A DNA stretch of 64,000 nt from an uncultured Vibrio sp. (GTDB taxonomy: Bacteria; Pseudomonadota; Gammaproteobacteria; Enterobacterales; Vibrionaceae): assembly GCF_963675395.1 (NCBI RefSeq), contig NZ_OY776222.1, positions 1,364,001 through 1,428,000 of the forward strand. Direction: 5' to 3'. Below the pieces are notes generated by a model. It was not told where the DNA came from. It ran no database searches and saw nothing but the letters and a program-made list of their open reading frames with translations. Shown here one piece after another: positions 56,975 to 64,000 of this stretch. The number at the start of each line of letters is the position of its first letter. Within the stretch, counting starts at the first letter, position 1. The position numbers and the translations under genes are program-made.

Positions 56975-57721
56975 CTAGTCTCTCAGTAACTTCATCTGTT
57001 GCTGAGAGAAAAAATCATCATCAATCTTAAAGTCGAACTGAGCCTGGTGTGTCGTCAGAACTGTTTTGTTACCCGGCTTATCTATCGGCCGCATTTCCAG
57101 GCGAGTTGCAACCTTTCTTCCACCGAGCATTTTGATTTCGAAAGTGGTCATGACATTGACCAATTCATCAAACTCATCATAGAACTCGATCTTGCGCTGT
57201 AAGTAAGTCGACTGAGAAATCCACAAGGTGACTTTATTCCACACAACTGGCGCGTCAGGTTTCGCCAAAGCATCAATTCGCCAGACCTTATCTCCATCAA
57301 AGGTCTCCTCACCGAGCAAGGTGTGTTGGTAATCCACAACGATCGAAGACTGGTTAATAAGATCATCATTAGTGAAATCAGATCCCATCCACGACTGACT
57401 CAACATCGATGGTGCAATCTTGATGATGCGCTCGATGCTAGGTACCCAGTTCCACATTTCTCTATAGCGCTTGAGTGACGCACTGCCTTTATCTTTCGCC
57501 GGAGCCGTCACCAGCACTAATGAGAGTTCAGTTCCTTTAGTCCAACTCTTCATGGTCATTGACCGACGCCAATCCGGGCGAATAATTTCCATTGTCGCTT
57601 CACTATAGCTGGATTCGCCTCGCATGGTTTGATCCGACTTCTGGACTATCTCAAAGGCGGTTGCCGCCAAAGTCTGCGGCGAAGATATGATAGATAGCAG
57701 GATCACAAACACTCTAAACAT
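56975..57721 (-). CDS. LolA-like outer-membrane lipoprotein-sorting protein (COG2834)
   Basis: The 248-aa periplasmic protein has a signal peptide (MFRVFVILLSIISSPQTLA) and then a LolA/VioE-type half-barrel fold region (SEATMEIIRPDWRRSMTMKS, WNWVPSIERIIKI, MLSQSWMGSDFTNDDL). The MWNWVPS and SWMGSDFTNDD segments are typical of COG2834 proteins encoded beside RND or LolCDE-like transporters. It is the first gene of the operon and probably carries the cargo across the periplasm. Confidence 0.86.
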   Translation of the reverse strand: MFRVFVILLSIISSPQTLAATAFEIVQKSDQTMRGESSYSEATMEIIRPDWRRSMTMKSWTKGTELSLVLVTAPAKDKGSASLKRYREMWNWVPSIERIIKIAPSMLSQSWMGSDFTNDDLINQSSIVVDYQHTLLGEETFDGDKVWRIDALAKPDAPVVWNKVTLWISQSTYLQRKIEFYDEFDELVNVMTTFEIKMLGGRKVATRLEMRPIDKPGNKTVLTTHQAQFDFKIDDDFFSQQQMKLLRD

Positions 57722-57959
57722 AATGCTCCTCTCGCCTTGGCTGACTTTATGTCAGAACAGAAATAACAGTAAAAACATGAAATTCAATTGAGTATAGCAA
57801 GGAACCCATTGTGCTTAGGTGATGTGAGGTAGAAAAAACCAGGTGTGTGATGTGTAATCAAACTGACGGGAAAATTAACAACCAAAACGAGAGCCCACAA
57901 GCATCAACAATCATGGAAAGTCAAAGTCTGTACCTCAAGTCTGGGTTGTTTATGTAAAG

Positions 57960-58005
57960 AAAAAGCCCTATTCAAAATCCACAATGTGAGAACTTTGAAT
58001 AGGGC
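57960..58005 (-). terminator. hairpin terminator containing the arfA stop codon
   Basis: GCCCTATTCAAA (57965-57976) pairs perfectly with TTTGAATAGGGC (57994-58005), a 12-bp stem. On the minus strand it ends in a T-run. The stop codon of arfA (57972-57974) is inside the 3' arm, so terminated or hairpin-cleaved transcripts lack a stop. Confidence 0.88.
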
Positions 58006-58190
58006 TCTTTGCCTCTATGCTTCATTTTCCGGCTGAAGCTGCCTTTACCTTTTTTCGCACTAACGATTCTCGTTTTAAACAACTGACTCGTCACAACCGC
58101 TTTTAGCGCGTTATCTTTTATTTTACCTCTGCCGAATTCAGTATCACGGTGAAACTCATTCGGCTGAGGATTCGCTTTTAATTTTGCCAT
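57972..58190 (-). CDS. arfA: alternative ribosome-rescue factor ArfA
   Basis: The 72-aa protein has the ArfA core KIKDNALKAVVTSQLF and the basic KKGKGSFSRKMKHRGKE, with a hydrophobic/cysteine end. ArfA binds ribosomes stalled on nonstop mRNA and recruits RF2 when tmRNA is lacking. As in E. coli, the 3' end of the gene folds into a hairpin that includes the stop codon, so the mRNA is itself nonstop and ArfA is made only when trans-translation fails. AAGGAGG gives a strong start. Confidence 0.9.
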   Translation of the reverse strand: MAKLKANPQPNEFHRDTEFGRGKIKDNALKAVVTSQLFKTRIVSAKKGKGSFSRKMKHRGKEPYSKFSHCGF

Positions 58191-58557
58191 AAATCCTCCT
58201 TAATGGTCGGGCCAGATTGGACAATAATTAAAAAAATAAGTCAATTTAATTGAGTAAAATAATTTTATGCCTAAAAACTTCACAGCGACGTCATTAAATT
58301 GAAAATTACTCTAAAACACGTCGATAAAATAGTGACTACATACAAATATTTGCCCTTAAAGTACTAATATCTGTTGACTCTTACCGTATTTAACCTAGAC
58401 TCAATCACGGCTAGAAAGAAAGTTCTTTGTTTTCACATTTCGTTGGATTACTTGTAACTCCGTCGTCCTGTGGTACGCAATAGCAATTTATTTTTCCACG
58501 CTATAAGCGCCGTTGAGGCGAAAGATTACACAAATTTAGATATTTAGGAAAAGAGAC
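58191..58557 (+). promoter_or_regulatory. promoter and long leader of the cold-shock gene
   Basis: A -35-like TTGACT (58374-58379), 16-bp spacer and -10-like TAGACT (58396-58401) would give a leader of about 150 nt before the csp start. Long structured leaders are typical of cspA-family mRNAs. No sure cold-box sequence was identified. The rest of the gap up to arfA holds nothing recognisable. Confidence 0.5.
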
Positions 58558-58767
58558 ATGTCTAACACAGCTACTGGTACAGTTAAGTGGTTCAACGAAA
58601 CTAAAGGCTTCGGTTTCATCCAACAAGAAAACGGTCCTGACGTATTTGCTCACTTCTCTGCAATCACTGGTGACGGCTTCCGTACTCTAGTTGAAGGCCA
58701 GAAAGTAGAGTTTGTTATCTCTCAAGGTCAAAAAGGCCCTCAAGCAGAGCAAATCAAAGTACTTTAA
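58558..58767 (+). CDS. cold-shock protein, CspA family
   Basis: The 69-aa protein is a single cold-shock domain with RNP1 KGFGFIQQ and RNP2 VFAHFSAI, and the usual [11 protein letters not shown] start. It binds single-stranded nucleic acid and melts RNA structure. The leader and strong terminator mark a monocistronic unit. AGGAAAAGAGAC precedes the ATG. Confidence 0.95.
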   Translation: MSNTATGTVKWFNETKGFGFIQQENGPDVFAHFSAITGDGFRTLVEGQKVEFVISQGQKGPQAEQIKVL

Positions 58768-58788
58768 TTCTTAAAGAATTTGATACGG

Positions 58789-58817
58789 TAGCCAGCTTTT
58801 AAGCTGGCTATTTTTTT
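58789..58817 (+). terminator. intrinsic terminator after the csp gene
   Basis: TAGCCAGCTT / AAGCTGGCTA perfect 10-bp stem and seven T residues. Confidence 0.93.
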
Positions 58818-58856
58818 ATCTATAATTCACTTTTCTCTCCGAACACTGACAACCAT

Positions 58857-59402
58857 ATGGCGCTAAAACCTACCATTTACAAATTTCGTATCGATATTTC
58901 CGATATGAACAACGATTATTATAATTCGCACAAACTGACCATCGCTCTTCATCCCTCGGAAAAACCACAACGCATGATCGCCCGCGTATTAGCTTATTGC
59001 CTCAATGCGACAAGCGATTTAGAGTTCACAAAAGGGCTATCAACCACTGAAGAGCCTGACCTGTGGCACATCGAAGACGATCAAAGCATCACTCACTGGA
59101 TTGAGATCGGTGAACCAGACGTAGATCGAATCAAAAAAGCCACTCGCCTTTCAAAGCAAGTCAAAGTCTACAGCTATAACACTAAGGCTTCGGTATGGTG
59201 GGAGAAAGTATCAGGCAAGTTTTCCATGCTTCCGGTAAGCGTAGAAAGTTTTGACTACGACTCCATTGACACAATTTGTCAGCACCTTGACCGTGGCGCA
59301 AGCCTTTCTGTTATGATCACTGGTACGTCTATATTTGTTGATATTAACGATCAACATATCGAAGTAACGGTGAGGGAACTGCAAAGTCATGACGCCACTT
59401 AA
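58857..59402 (+). CDS. yaeQ: YaeQ family protein
   Basis: The 181-aa protein matches YaeQ end to end: MALKPTIYKFRIDISDMN, PSEKPQRMIARVLAYCLNA, EPDLWHIEDDQSITHWIEIG and VYSYNTKASVWWEK. The fold is nuclease-like (PD-D/ExK, with D, E and K in the EPDLW...IEIG region), but the role is unknown. It overlaps the next gene by 14 bp. Confidence 0.92.
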   Translation: MALKPTIYKFRIDISDMNNDYYNSHKLTIALHPSEKPQRMIARVLAYCLNATSDLEFTKGLSTTEEPDLWHIEDDQSITHWIEIGEPDVDRIKKATRLSKQVKVYSYNTKASVWWEKVSGKFSMLPVSVESFDYDSIDTICQHLDRGASLSVMITGTSIFVDINDQHIEVTVRELQSHDAT

Positions 59403-59931
59403 TACACTGTTTCAAGAAATGGGATTCAAAACGATTCCCTTTGTAACCGAGCATAAGACGGCAAAGAAACGTTGGCTGGACGAACAAAACGCACTATTCG
59501 CTAGAGTATGTGAGAATAAGCCATCAACAGCCCCGGCACTTCATCTGCTGGGATTGCTGACTAAATCTCACATTGAAGCCAGTGCTATCTACGAGCAAAA
59601 CGTGCACGCTAGCCAACAAATGCAGATAGCGATCAGTGAGTCAGTGGGTGACGAACACGCGAGCAAGTTCACCAATCAATCTGCTGAAGACCTTATTCTG
59701 ATTACCCACCTGTGGCTCTTTACGCAAGGGTATCTGAATATGGATTTCAGTCTGGCTCACGATCATGCAGAGCAAACTCAGAACACGCTCCATCATGAAC
59801 TGGTGATTCAACGTATTGATGTCGACGCGTTTAGAACCGAGTTGATGCGTAGCTTTTATTTGGGACGAGAAGCAAATCCAGCCAAAAGTGGCGGCTTTTT
59901 AGGTTGGTTCAAACGACTATTTTCCATATAA
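59389..59931 (+). CDS. unrecognised protein coupled to yaeQ (180 aa)
   Basis: I do not recognise a family. The protein is soluble-looking, histidine-rich in places (HLLGLLTKSH, SLAHDHAEQT, LHHEL), mostly helical by composition, and ends with a hydrophobic/basic GGFLGWFKRLFSI that could be an amphipathic membrane-binding tail. The 14-bp overlap with yaeQ suggests a shared function. Confidence 0.65.
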   Translation: MTPLNTLFQEMGFKTIPFVTEHKTAKKRWLDEQNALFARVCENKPSTAPALHLLGLLTKSHIEASAIYEQNVHASQQMQIAISESVGDEHASKFTNQSAEDLILITHLWLFTQGYLNMDFSLAHDHAEQTQNTLHHELVIQRIDVDAFRTELMRSFYLGREANPAKSGGFLGWFKRLFSI

Positions 59932-60041
59932 AAAGCATGGTTTTATCTACAGTAAACAACTGATAGACTGCGTCTCCGGCACGACACTTGTCGTAATTGT
60001 ATTCGTAAAGGACATCATCCTTTGAACATCAGGGACTCATT

Positions 60042-60401
60042 ATGAAGTTTATTCGTTGGTTTTTGGGAAAAATCATATTATTGCTTAACGCTGTTTTTTC
60101 ACCTCGTGGAATCAAGCGCGATGCTAATGAACAAATGAGCGTTGACGACAAAGCGAAACAATATGCGCTTTATCAGTTTGAAGCTTGTCCTTTCTGCGTG
60201 AAAGTTCGCCGTGCAATGAAACGACAGTCGGTAAAAATCGAACTACGTGACGCGAAGAACGACCCTGCTCATCGTCAAGATCTCGAGCAAGGTGGCGGTA
60301 GAATTAAAGTTCCTTGTCTTCGAATCGAAAAAGATGGTGAGACACAGTGGCTTTACGAGTCTTCAGACATCGTCGCACATATTGAAAAAGAATTTGCCTA
60401 G
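60042..60401 (+). CDS. membrane-anchored glutaredoxin
   Basis: The 119-aa protein has an N-terminal hydrophobic segment (FLGKIILLLNAVFS) and then a glutaredoxin domain with active site ACPFCVKVRR (cysteines 49 and 52), KVPCLRI with the cis-proline and an extra cysteine, and YESSDIVAHI. It would reduce disulfides or glutathione adducts at the inner membrane. AGGGACTCATT precedes the ATG. Confidence 0.88.
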   Translation: MKFIRWFLGKIILLLNAVFSPRGIKRDANEQMSVDDKAKQYALYQFEACPFCVKVRRAMKRQSVKIELRDAKNDPAHRQDLEQGGGRIKVPCLRIEKDGETQWLYESSDIVAHIEKEFA

Positions 60402-60427
60402 TTCCCCCTAAGAACATTGGCGGATGT

Positions 60428-60459
60428 AAAAGAGGCACCAATCAATTGGTGCCTCTTTT
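60428..60459. terminator. bidirectional intrinsic terminator
   Basis: AAAAGAGGCACCAAT / ATTGGTGCCTCTTTT, a 15-bp near-perfect palindrome between the convergent glutaredoxin and OmpA-like genes. Confidence 0.93.
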
Positions 60460-60485
60460 CTATTTATCAGAACAAATGACGACGA

Positions 60486-61109
60486 TTAGTCGCTGACGAT
60501 CAACATCAGTTCCACACGGCGATTACATGCTTTTCCACTGGCGGTCGCATTACTGCATTGGGGAGCGTGCTCACCAAACCCGCGCGAGAAAACTCTTTGA
60601 CGAGGAATACTGGTTGCCAGTAACTGCTTTTCAACTTCGCGAGCTCGTCGTTCGGACAATGTGTCATTAAAACTTGCCGCCCCGGTGCTGTCCGCATGTC
60701 CATCGATCACCACGTCAACATCAGTACGTCCTGCCAGGTAGTGTCCCAGACTGCTCAGCCAGCCTTGAGATTGAGCAGATAATTTCGCAGAACCAGTCTG
60801 GAAGTGAACTTGATCTTTCAAGCGTACCATCAAGTGTCCCCCACTGATGGTTTCATGGGCAATATTGTGCCGATCTAAAAACATCTCCAGTGAAGTTATG
60901 GAATAGGATTCGTCTACAGCAGCGTTCGTAGTCGGCTGAGCAGCAATGTTCATGACACTCGATGAATTACCATACCCCCACTCAGGGTGTCTTAGCTCTG
61001 TGTTCGTCTTGGGGGCTGTATCTAACATGTTCCCACCAGGCACTATGTCTTGACTGATACTGCCGCACCCTCCAAGAATGCCGCAAACAATTAAAAACCA
61101 ATGCTTCAT
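60486..61109 (-). CDS. OmpA-family lipoprotein (peptidoglycan-binding)
   Basis: The 207-aa protein has a lipobox GGCGS (lipidated C15) and a C-terminal OmpA domain: VHFQTGSAKLSAQSQGWL, VVIDGHADSTGAASFNDTLS and the peptidoglycan-contacting D and R in LSERRAREVEKQL and NRRVELML. It is a Pal-like anchor of the outer membrane to the wall. Two cysteines near the end (CSNATASGKAC) may form a disulfide. Confidence 0.9.
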   Translation of the reverse strand: MKHWFLIVCGILGGCGSISQDIVPGGNMLDTAPKTNTELRHPEWGYGNSSSVMNIAAQPTTNAAVDESYSITSLEMFLDRHNIAHETISGGHLMVRLKDQVHFQTGSAKLSAQSQGWLSSLGHYLAGRTDVDVVIDGHADSTGAASFNDTLSERRAREVEKQLLATSIPRQRVFSRGFGEHAPQCSNATASGKACNRRVELMLIVSD

Positions 61110-61383
61110 ACCGCTCCCAACGTAGAAAAACTCTTATTCACTATGTCGACTCAATACGCATTGTCTTTAGCGCTTTCGTCAGTTCAATATCAGGCATAAC
61201 GTCAAATGACATTAAAACGTCGAAACAAATGCACTGTTCGTGCCAGCCATGTGATGCGTTAGCAGCGAGTTTGATTTCTATTTGGGCATTATCATCTCAC
61301 TTTAGTGTAACAATCGGTTTTAATGGTTTTAGTCGTCATCGTTAACCGATAAACTAGCGAAAATTTCTCAATCGAGCGTTAAT

Positions 61384-62016
61384 ATGTTCAAAAACATTTT
61401 GAAAGGATTTGCTTTTTTTGCCGCAGTGACAACACTCTCAGCATGTGACAACGGCAATTCACAGCCGCTACAAGGCAAACAGTATGAAGTGCTGCCAGCC
61501 TCACTTCAGGAGTACCAACTCGCTCCCGTTACCGAAGCTTTCTCTTTGACCTGCGGTCACTGTCGCTCGATGGAAGAGTTTGTCCCTCAACTGGAATCTC
61601 TGACTGAGCAAGACGTTGAAAAAGTGCATGTTACGTTTAACGACAGTGCTCAAATCAGCGCTATCATTTTCTATACGGCGGTAATGCAGCTCGAAGCGAC
61701 TCCAGATAAGGCATTTATGGCTGACCTTTTCGCTGCGGTTCAAATGGCACCTGAAGCCACCGCTGATGAACGCCAAGCAGCGGTAGAAAAAGCGTTTGAA
61801 TCTCGTAACCTTATCAGCCCTTATCACCTTGACGAAGCACAGCAAAAGCAATTGTTCGAGTACATAAACAATGCTGATGCAATTACGACTAAAGGGCAAA
61901 TCAACTCAGTGCCAACCTTTATCGTCAATGGTAAATATCAGGTGATTAGCGGCGGCCATGACAGTATTGAAGCTATGGCTGAAACAATTAACTACTTACT
62001 AAAACAACCTAAATAG
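61384..62016 (+). CDS. DsbA-like thiol:disulfide lipoprotein
   Basis: The 210-aa protein has a lipobox LSACD (C21) and a thioredoxin-fold DsbA domain with active site CGHC (cysteines 57 and 60) and cis-proline in SVPTF. The CGHC dipeptide is the PDI-like type rather than the CPHC of E. coli DsbA, implying different redox power. It is membrane-tethered and followed 13 bp later by an FKBP gene, so the pair may assist folding in the periplasm. Confidence 0.88.
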   Translation: MFKNILKGFAFFAAVTTLSACDNGNSQPLQGKQYEVLPASLQEYQLAPVTEAFSLTCGHCRSMEEFVPQLESLTEQDVEKVHVTFNDSAQISAIIFYTAVMQLEATPDKAFMADLFAAVQMAPEATADERQAAVEKAFESRNLISPYHLDEAQQKQLFEYINNADAITTKGQINSVPTFIVNGKYQVISGGHDSIEAMAETINYLLKQPK

Positions 62017-62029
62017 ACAAGGAGCCAAC

Positions 62030-62503
62030 GTGTCTAAATTTTTGTTTCCTCTCATCATTTTTGTTCTGGCGGCATTTTTCATTTATCGCACTTGGACAAA
62101 CCACAAAGTGGCCGATGAAAACTTTGCCAAGGGACAAGCATTCCTACTAGAGAACGCCAAGAAAGACGGGGTCATCACAACAGAAAGTGGCCTGCAATAT
62201 ATGGTGCTAGAGAAAGGCACGGGTGACATTCACCCTACAGCGACAAGCAAAGTAAAAGTGCATTATCATGGCACACTCATCGATGGTACGGTTTTCGATA
62301 GTTCAGTAAACCGCGGCGAGCCTATCTCATTCGGTCTAAACCAAGTGATTAAAGGCTGGCAAGAGGGTGTTCAGTACATGGTAGAAGGTGAGAAGATTCG
62401 CCTGTTCGTACCAAGCACTCTCGGCTACGGTAAAGGTGGTACGGGTCCAATTCCACCAGCCAGTGTGCTGATCTTTGATATTGAGTTGCTAGAAATTCAA
62501 TAA
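62030..62503 (+). CDS. FKBP-type peptidyl-prolyl isomerase, membrane-anchored
   Basis: The 157-aa protein has an N-terminal helix (FLFPLIIFVLAAFFIY) and an FKBP domain with VKVHYHGTLIDGTVFDSS, VIKGWQEGVQYM and the hydrophobic pocket residues of the family (IRLFVPSTLGYG). GTG 62030 with AAGGAGCC upstream is the start. It is cotranscribed with the DsbA-like gene. Confidence 0.9.
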   Translation: MSKFLFPLIIFVLAAFFIYRTWTNHKVADENFAKGQAFLLENAKKDGVITTESGLQYMVLEKGTGDIHPTATSKVKVHYHGTLIDGTVFDSSVNRGEPISFGLNQVIKGWQEGVQYMVEGEKIRLFVPSTLGYGKGGTGPIPPASVLIFDIELLEIQ

Positions 62504-62511
62504 TAAAAATT

Positions 62512-62544
62512 AAAAACGCCGGATGACTACAATCCGGCGTTTTT
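62512..62544. terminator. bidirectional intrinsic terminator
   Basis: AAAAACGCCGGAT / ATCCGGCGTTTTT 13-bp stem with 7-nt loop between the FKBP gene and cyoE. Confidence 0.93.
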
Positions 62545-62566
62545 CTATTCAGAAAGTCACAAAGGT

Positions 62567-63475
62567 TCACATCATTGATAAATTGAGGTTGTGGTCTGCA
62601 AGTAAAGCGATAAACAACACAAAAAGATGGTAGATAGAAAACTTAAAGGTTTCTATCGCGCTCCTTTCTTCCGGTGCAAACTTCAGCTTCCACGCATGGT
62701 AAATAAACCCGGCGTTAAGCAGAAGTGAGGTAAATAGATAAATTAAGCCGACCATACCAACCAGCACTGGCATCACACATACCAAAGTCAGAAGTACGGA
62801 ATACAACAGAATTGAGGTTTTGGTGTATTCGATACCATGCGTGACAGGAAGCATAGGGATATCCACTTTACGATATTCTTCCACTCGGTGAATCGCGAGT
62901 GCCCAAAAGTGGGGCGGCGTCCAGATGAATATGATCATCACCAAAAGCCATGCATTACCGTGCAATTCGCCAGTTACCGCTGTCCACCCTAATAGTGGTG
63001 GCATCGCACCAGCTATGCCGGCTATCACAATATTTTGTGGCGTAGCCCGCTTGAGATACATGGTGTAGACAACCGCATAACCAAGCAAGCTCAATAATGT
63101 CATCCATGCGGTCAACGGGTTTACCCAAGCGTACAGCAGAACAAACCCTACTCCGCCTAAACAAACGGCAAATGTCACCACGGACTTCGGACTTGTGTCC
63201 CCAGAAGGCAACGGACGCTTATGGGTACGAGCCATTCGCGCGTCTATATGACGATCGATCAGGTGATTAAATGCCGCAGCAGAGCCTGCCATCAAACCGA
63301 TCCCGGCTAGCCCTATTGCCGCTTTTAACCAAGGAAACACAGCCACAGGAGCTAGACTCATACCAACTACGGCAGTCACCAGCATAAGTGCGACGACTTT
63401 CGGCTTGGTGAGCTTTAAGTAAGTGGAACCGATTCGCTTTCGTCCCTCTAAAGACAATACAATTTCTTTATTCAT
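62567..63475 (-). CDS. cyoE: protoheme IX farnesyltransferase
   Basis: The 302-aa membrane prenyltransferase has the Mg-binding [20 protein letters not shown] and a second aspartate-poor loop, with about nine helices. It makes haem O from haem B. It overlaps the end of ctaA by 8 bp, the usual ctaA-ctaB pair serving cytochrome c oxidase. The opening residues [14 protein letters not shown] are charged and cytosolic. Confidence 0.95.
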   Translation of the reverse strand: MNKEIVLSLEGRKRIGSTYLKLTKPKVVALMLVTAVVGMSLAPVAVFPWLKAAIGLAGIGLMAGSAAAFNHLIDRHIDARMARTHKRPLPSGDTSPKSVVTFAVCLGGVGFVLLYAWVNPLTAWMTLLSLLGYAVVYTMYLKRATPQNIVIAGIAGAMPPLLGWTAVTGELHGNAWLLVMIIFIWTPPHFWALAIHRVEEYRKVDIPMLPVTHGIEYTKTSILLYSVLLTLVCVMPVLVGMVGLIYLFTSLLLNAGFIYHAWKLKFAPEERSAIETFKFSIYHLFVLFIALLADHNLNLSMM

Positions 63476-64000
63476 AGCGAACTCCTTTCACTTGATGACT
63501 CCAGTGTGTTTTTCCCTGCCACAAATAGAACTGACTCACACAAATCAGGCTCAACATAATCGCAGCACCTAATGTATGAGCCACAGCGACATAGATAGGT
63601 AACTGAAACACCACATTACTCACGCCGAGCATGATTTGGCAGATGAGCGTAATGCCAATCCACACCCCAAGGTTTCGTGAATGATGGGACTCTTGTTTGA
63701 ACAGCAGCATACAATAAGTAGCGACCACCAACGCCACAATTATGGCTCCAATGCGATGAGTAACGTGTATGGTCATTCTTGCCGGATACTCTAAAACGCC
63801 AAATTCGTAATTTTCGAACCCGGTTTGCCAGAACGAAAACGCTTCTTTCCAGGACAAATAACTGACCCAATCACCCTCACAGATGGGTAATGTAGTACAC
63901 ATCAAAGCGGCATAGTTTGAAGACGTCCAACCGCCAAGCAGCACCTGTAAAAGCACTACCACAAAGGCAACCATCGAGAATAAACGCACGGTATTGGTAG
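63468..64000 (-). CDS. ctaA: haem A synthase (C-terminal part, cut by window edge)
   Basis: The frame is open through the right edge, so the gene continues outside and the GTG at 63989 is not its start. The visible part matches CtaA/COX15: [36 protein letters not shown] with the haem-ligand histidines and [20 protein letters not shown]. It converts haem O to haem A. Overlaps cyoE. Confidence 0.92.
   Translation of the reverse strand, partial: TNTVRLFSMVAFVVVLLQVLLGGWTSSNYAALMCTTLPICEGDWVSYLSWKEAFSFWQTGFENYEFGVLEYPARMTIHVTHRIGAIIVALVVATYCMLLFKQESHHSRNLGVWIGITLICQIMLGVSNVVFQLPIYVAVAHTLGAAIMLSLICVSQFYLWQGKTHWSHQVKGVRYE

Overview
The window looks like a chromosomal segment of a marine gammaproteobacterium, most probably a Vibrio. 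The basis is recognition of the proteins: a Vibrio-type TrpB paralogue, PhhA/PhhB beside AacS, ElbB, ArfA, YaeQ, CyoE/CtaA, and a C-P lyase locus with a PhnS2/T2/U2-type transporter. Codon use and moderate-to-low GC fit. I see no rRNA, tRNA, phage, IS element or CRISPR array. Replicon and species cannot be fixed from the sequence alone.

Layout. 1-3.3 kb: start of an RhlE-like helicase, a CobW/COG0523 metal GTPase, an unknown 82-aa protein, and an orphan tryptophan synthase beta subunit behind a good TrpR-operator match. 3.6-15.8 kb: a phosphonate locus. A tightly packed minus-strand operon phnGHIJKLMNP ends with a 2-aminoethylphosphonate-type binding protein. A divergent LysR regulator is followed by the matching ATPase and fused permease. 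PhnF and PhnCDE are absent. 15.8-16.4 kb: AT-rich debris with short protein-like remnants. 16.4-37.5 kb: a large amino-compound catabolic island. It has GNAT, a tartrate-dehydrogenase-like enzyme and a spare TatA on the minus strand. On the plus strand are an aldehyde dehydrogenase, a HAD protein, a PuuB-like FAD oxidase, a complete oligopeptide-type ABC importer whose binding protein has a twin-arginine signal, a three-subunit HcnABC/opine-oxidase-like dehydrogenase, an M20 deacylase, a second aldehyde dehydrogenase, a GabT-like aminotransferase, another HAD protein and an Lrp regulator. A D-2-hydroxyacid dehydrogenase lies on the minus strand.

37.7-51.9 kb: mostly single genes. These include a newly noticed 58-aa ORF, DUF3820, DUF1289 and HopJ proteins, a choice-of-anchor-I lipoprotein, phhA-phhB divergent from aacS with a near-perfect TyrR box between them, a methyltransferase, a LysR regulator with a CDF transporter, ElbB, an iron-dependent alcohol dehydrogenase, a PQQ-type sugar dehydrogenase and a HAD phosphatase. 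51.9-57.7 kb: dps, then a five-gene minus-strand operon of LolA-like protein, two LolC/E-like permeases, a LolD-like ATPase and a beta-barrel protein. 58-64 kb: arfA, with its stop codon inside a terminator hairpin, a cold-shock gene with a long leader, yaeQ plus an unknown partner, glutaredoxin, an OmpA-like lipoprotein, a DsbA-like lipoprotein with an anchored FKBP, and cyoE-ctaA running off the edge.

The strongest leads for new biology are the catabolic island with its own TatA and a candidate shared operator, and the LolCDE/LolA-like beta-barrel operon. Several regulatory elements (TrpR, TyrR, the arfA hairpin, an intra-operon hairpin at 24.3 kb) are directly visible.
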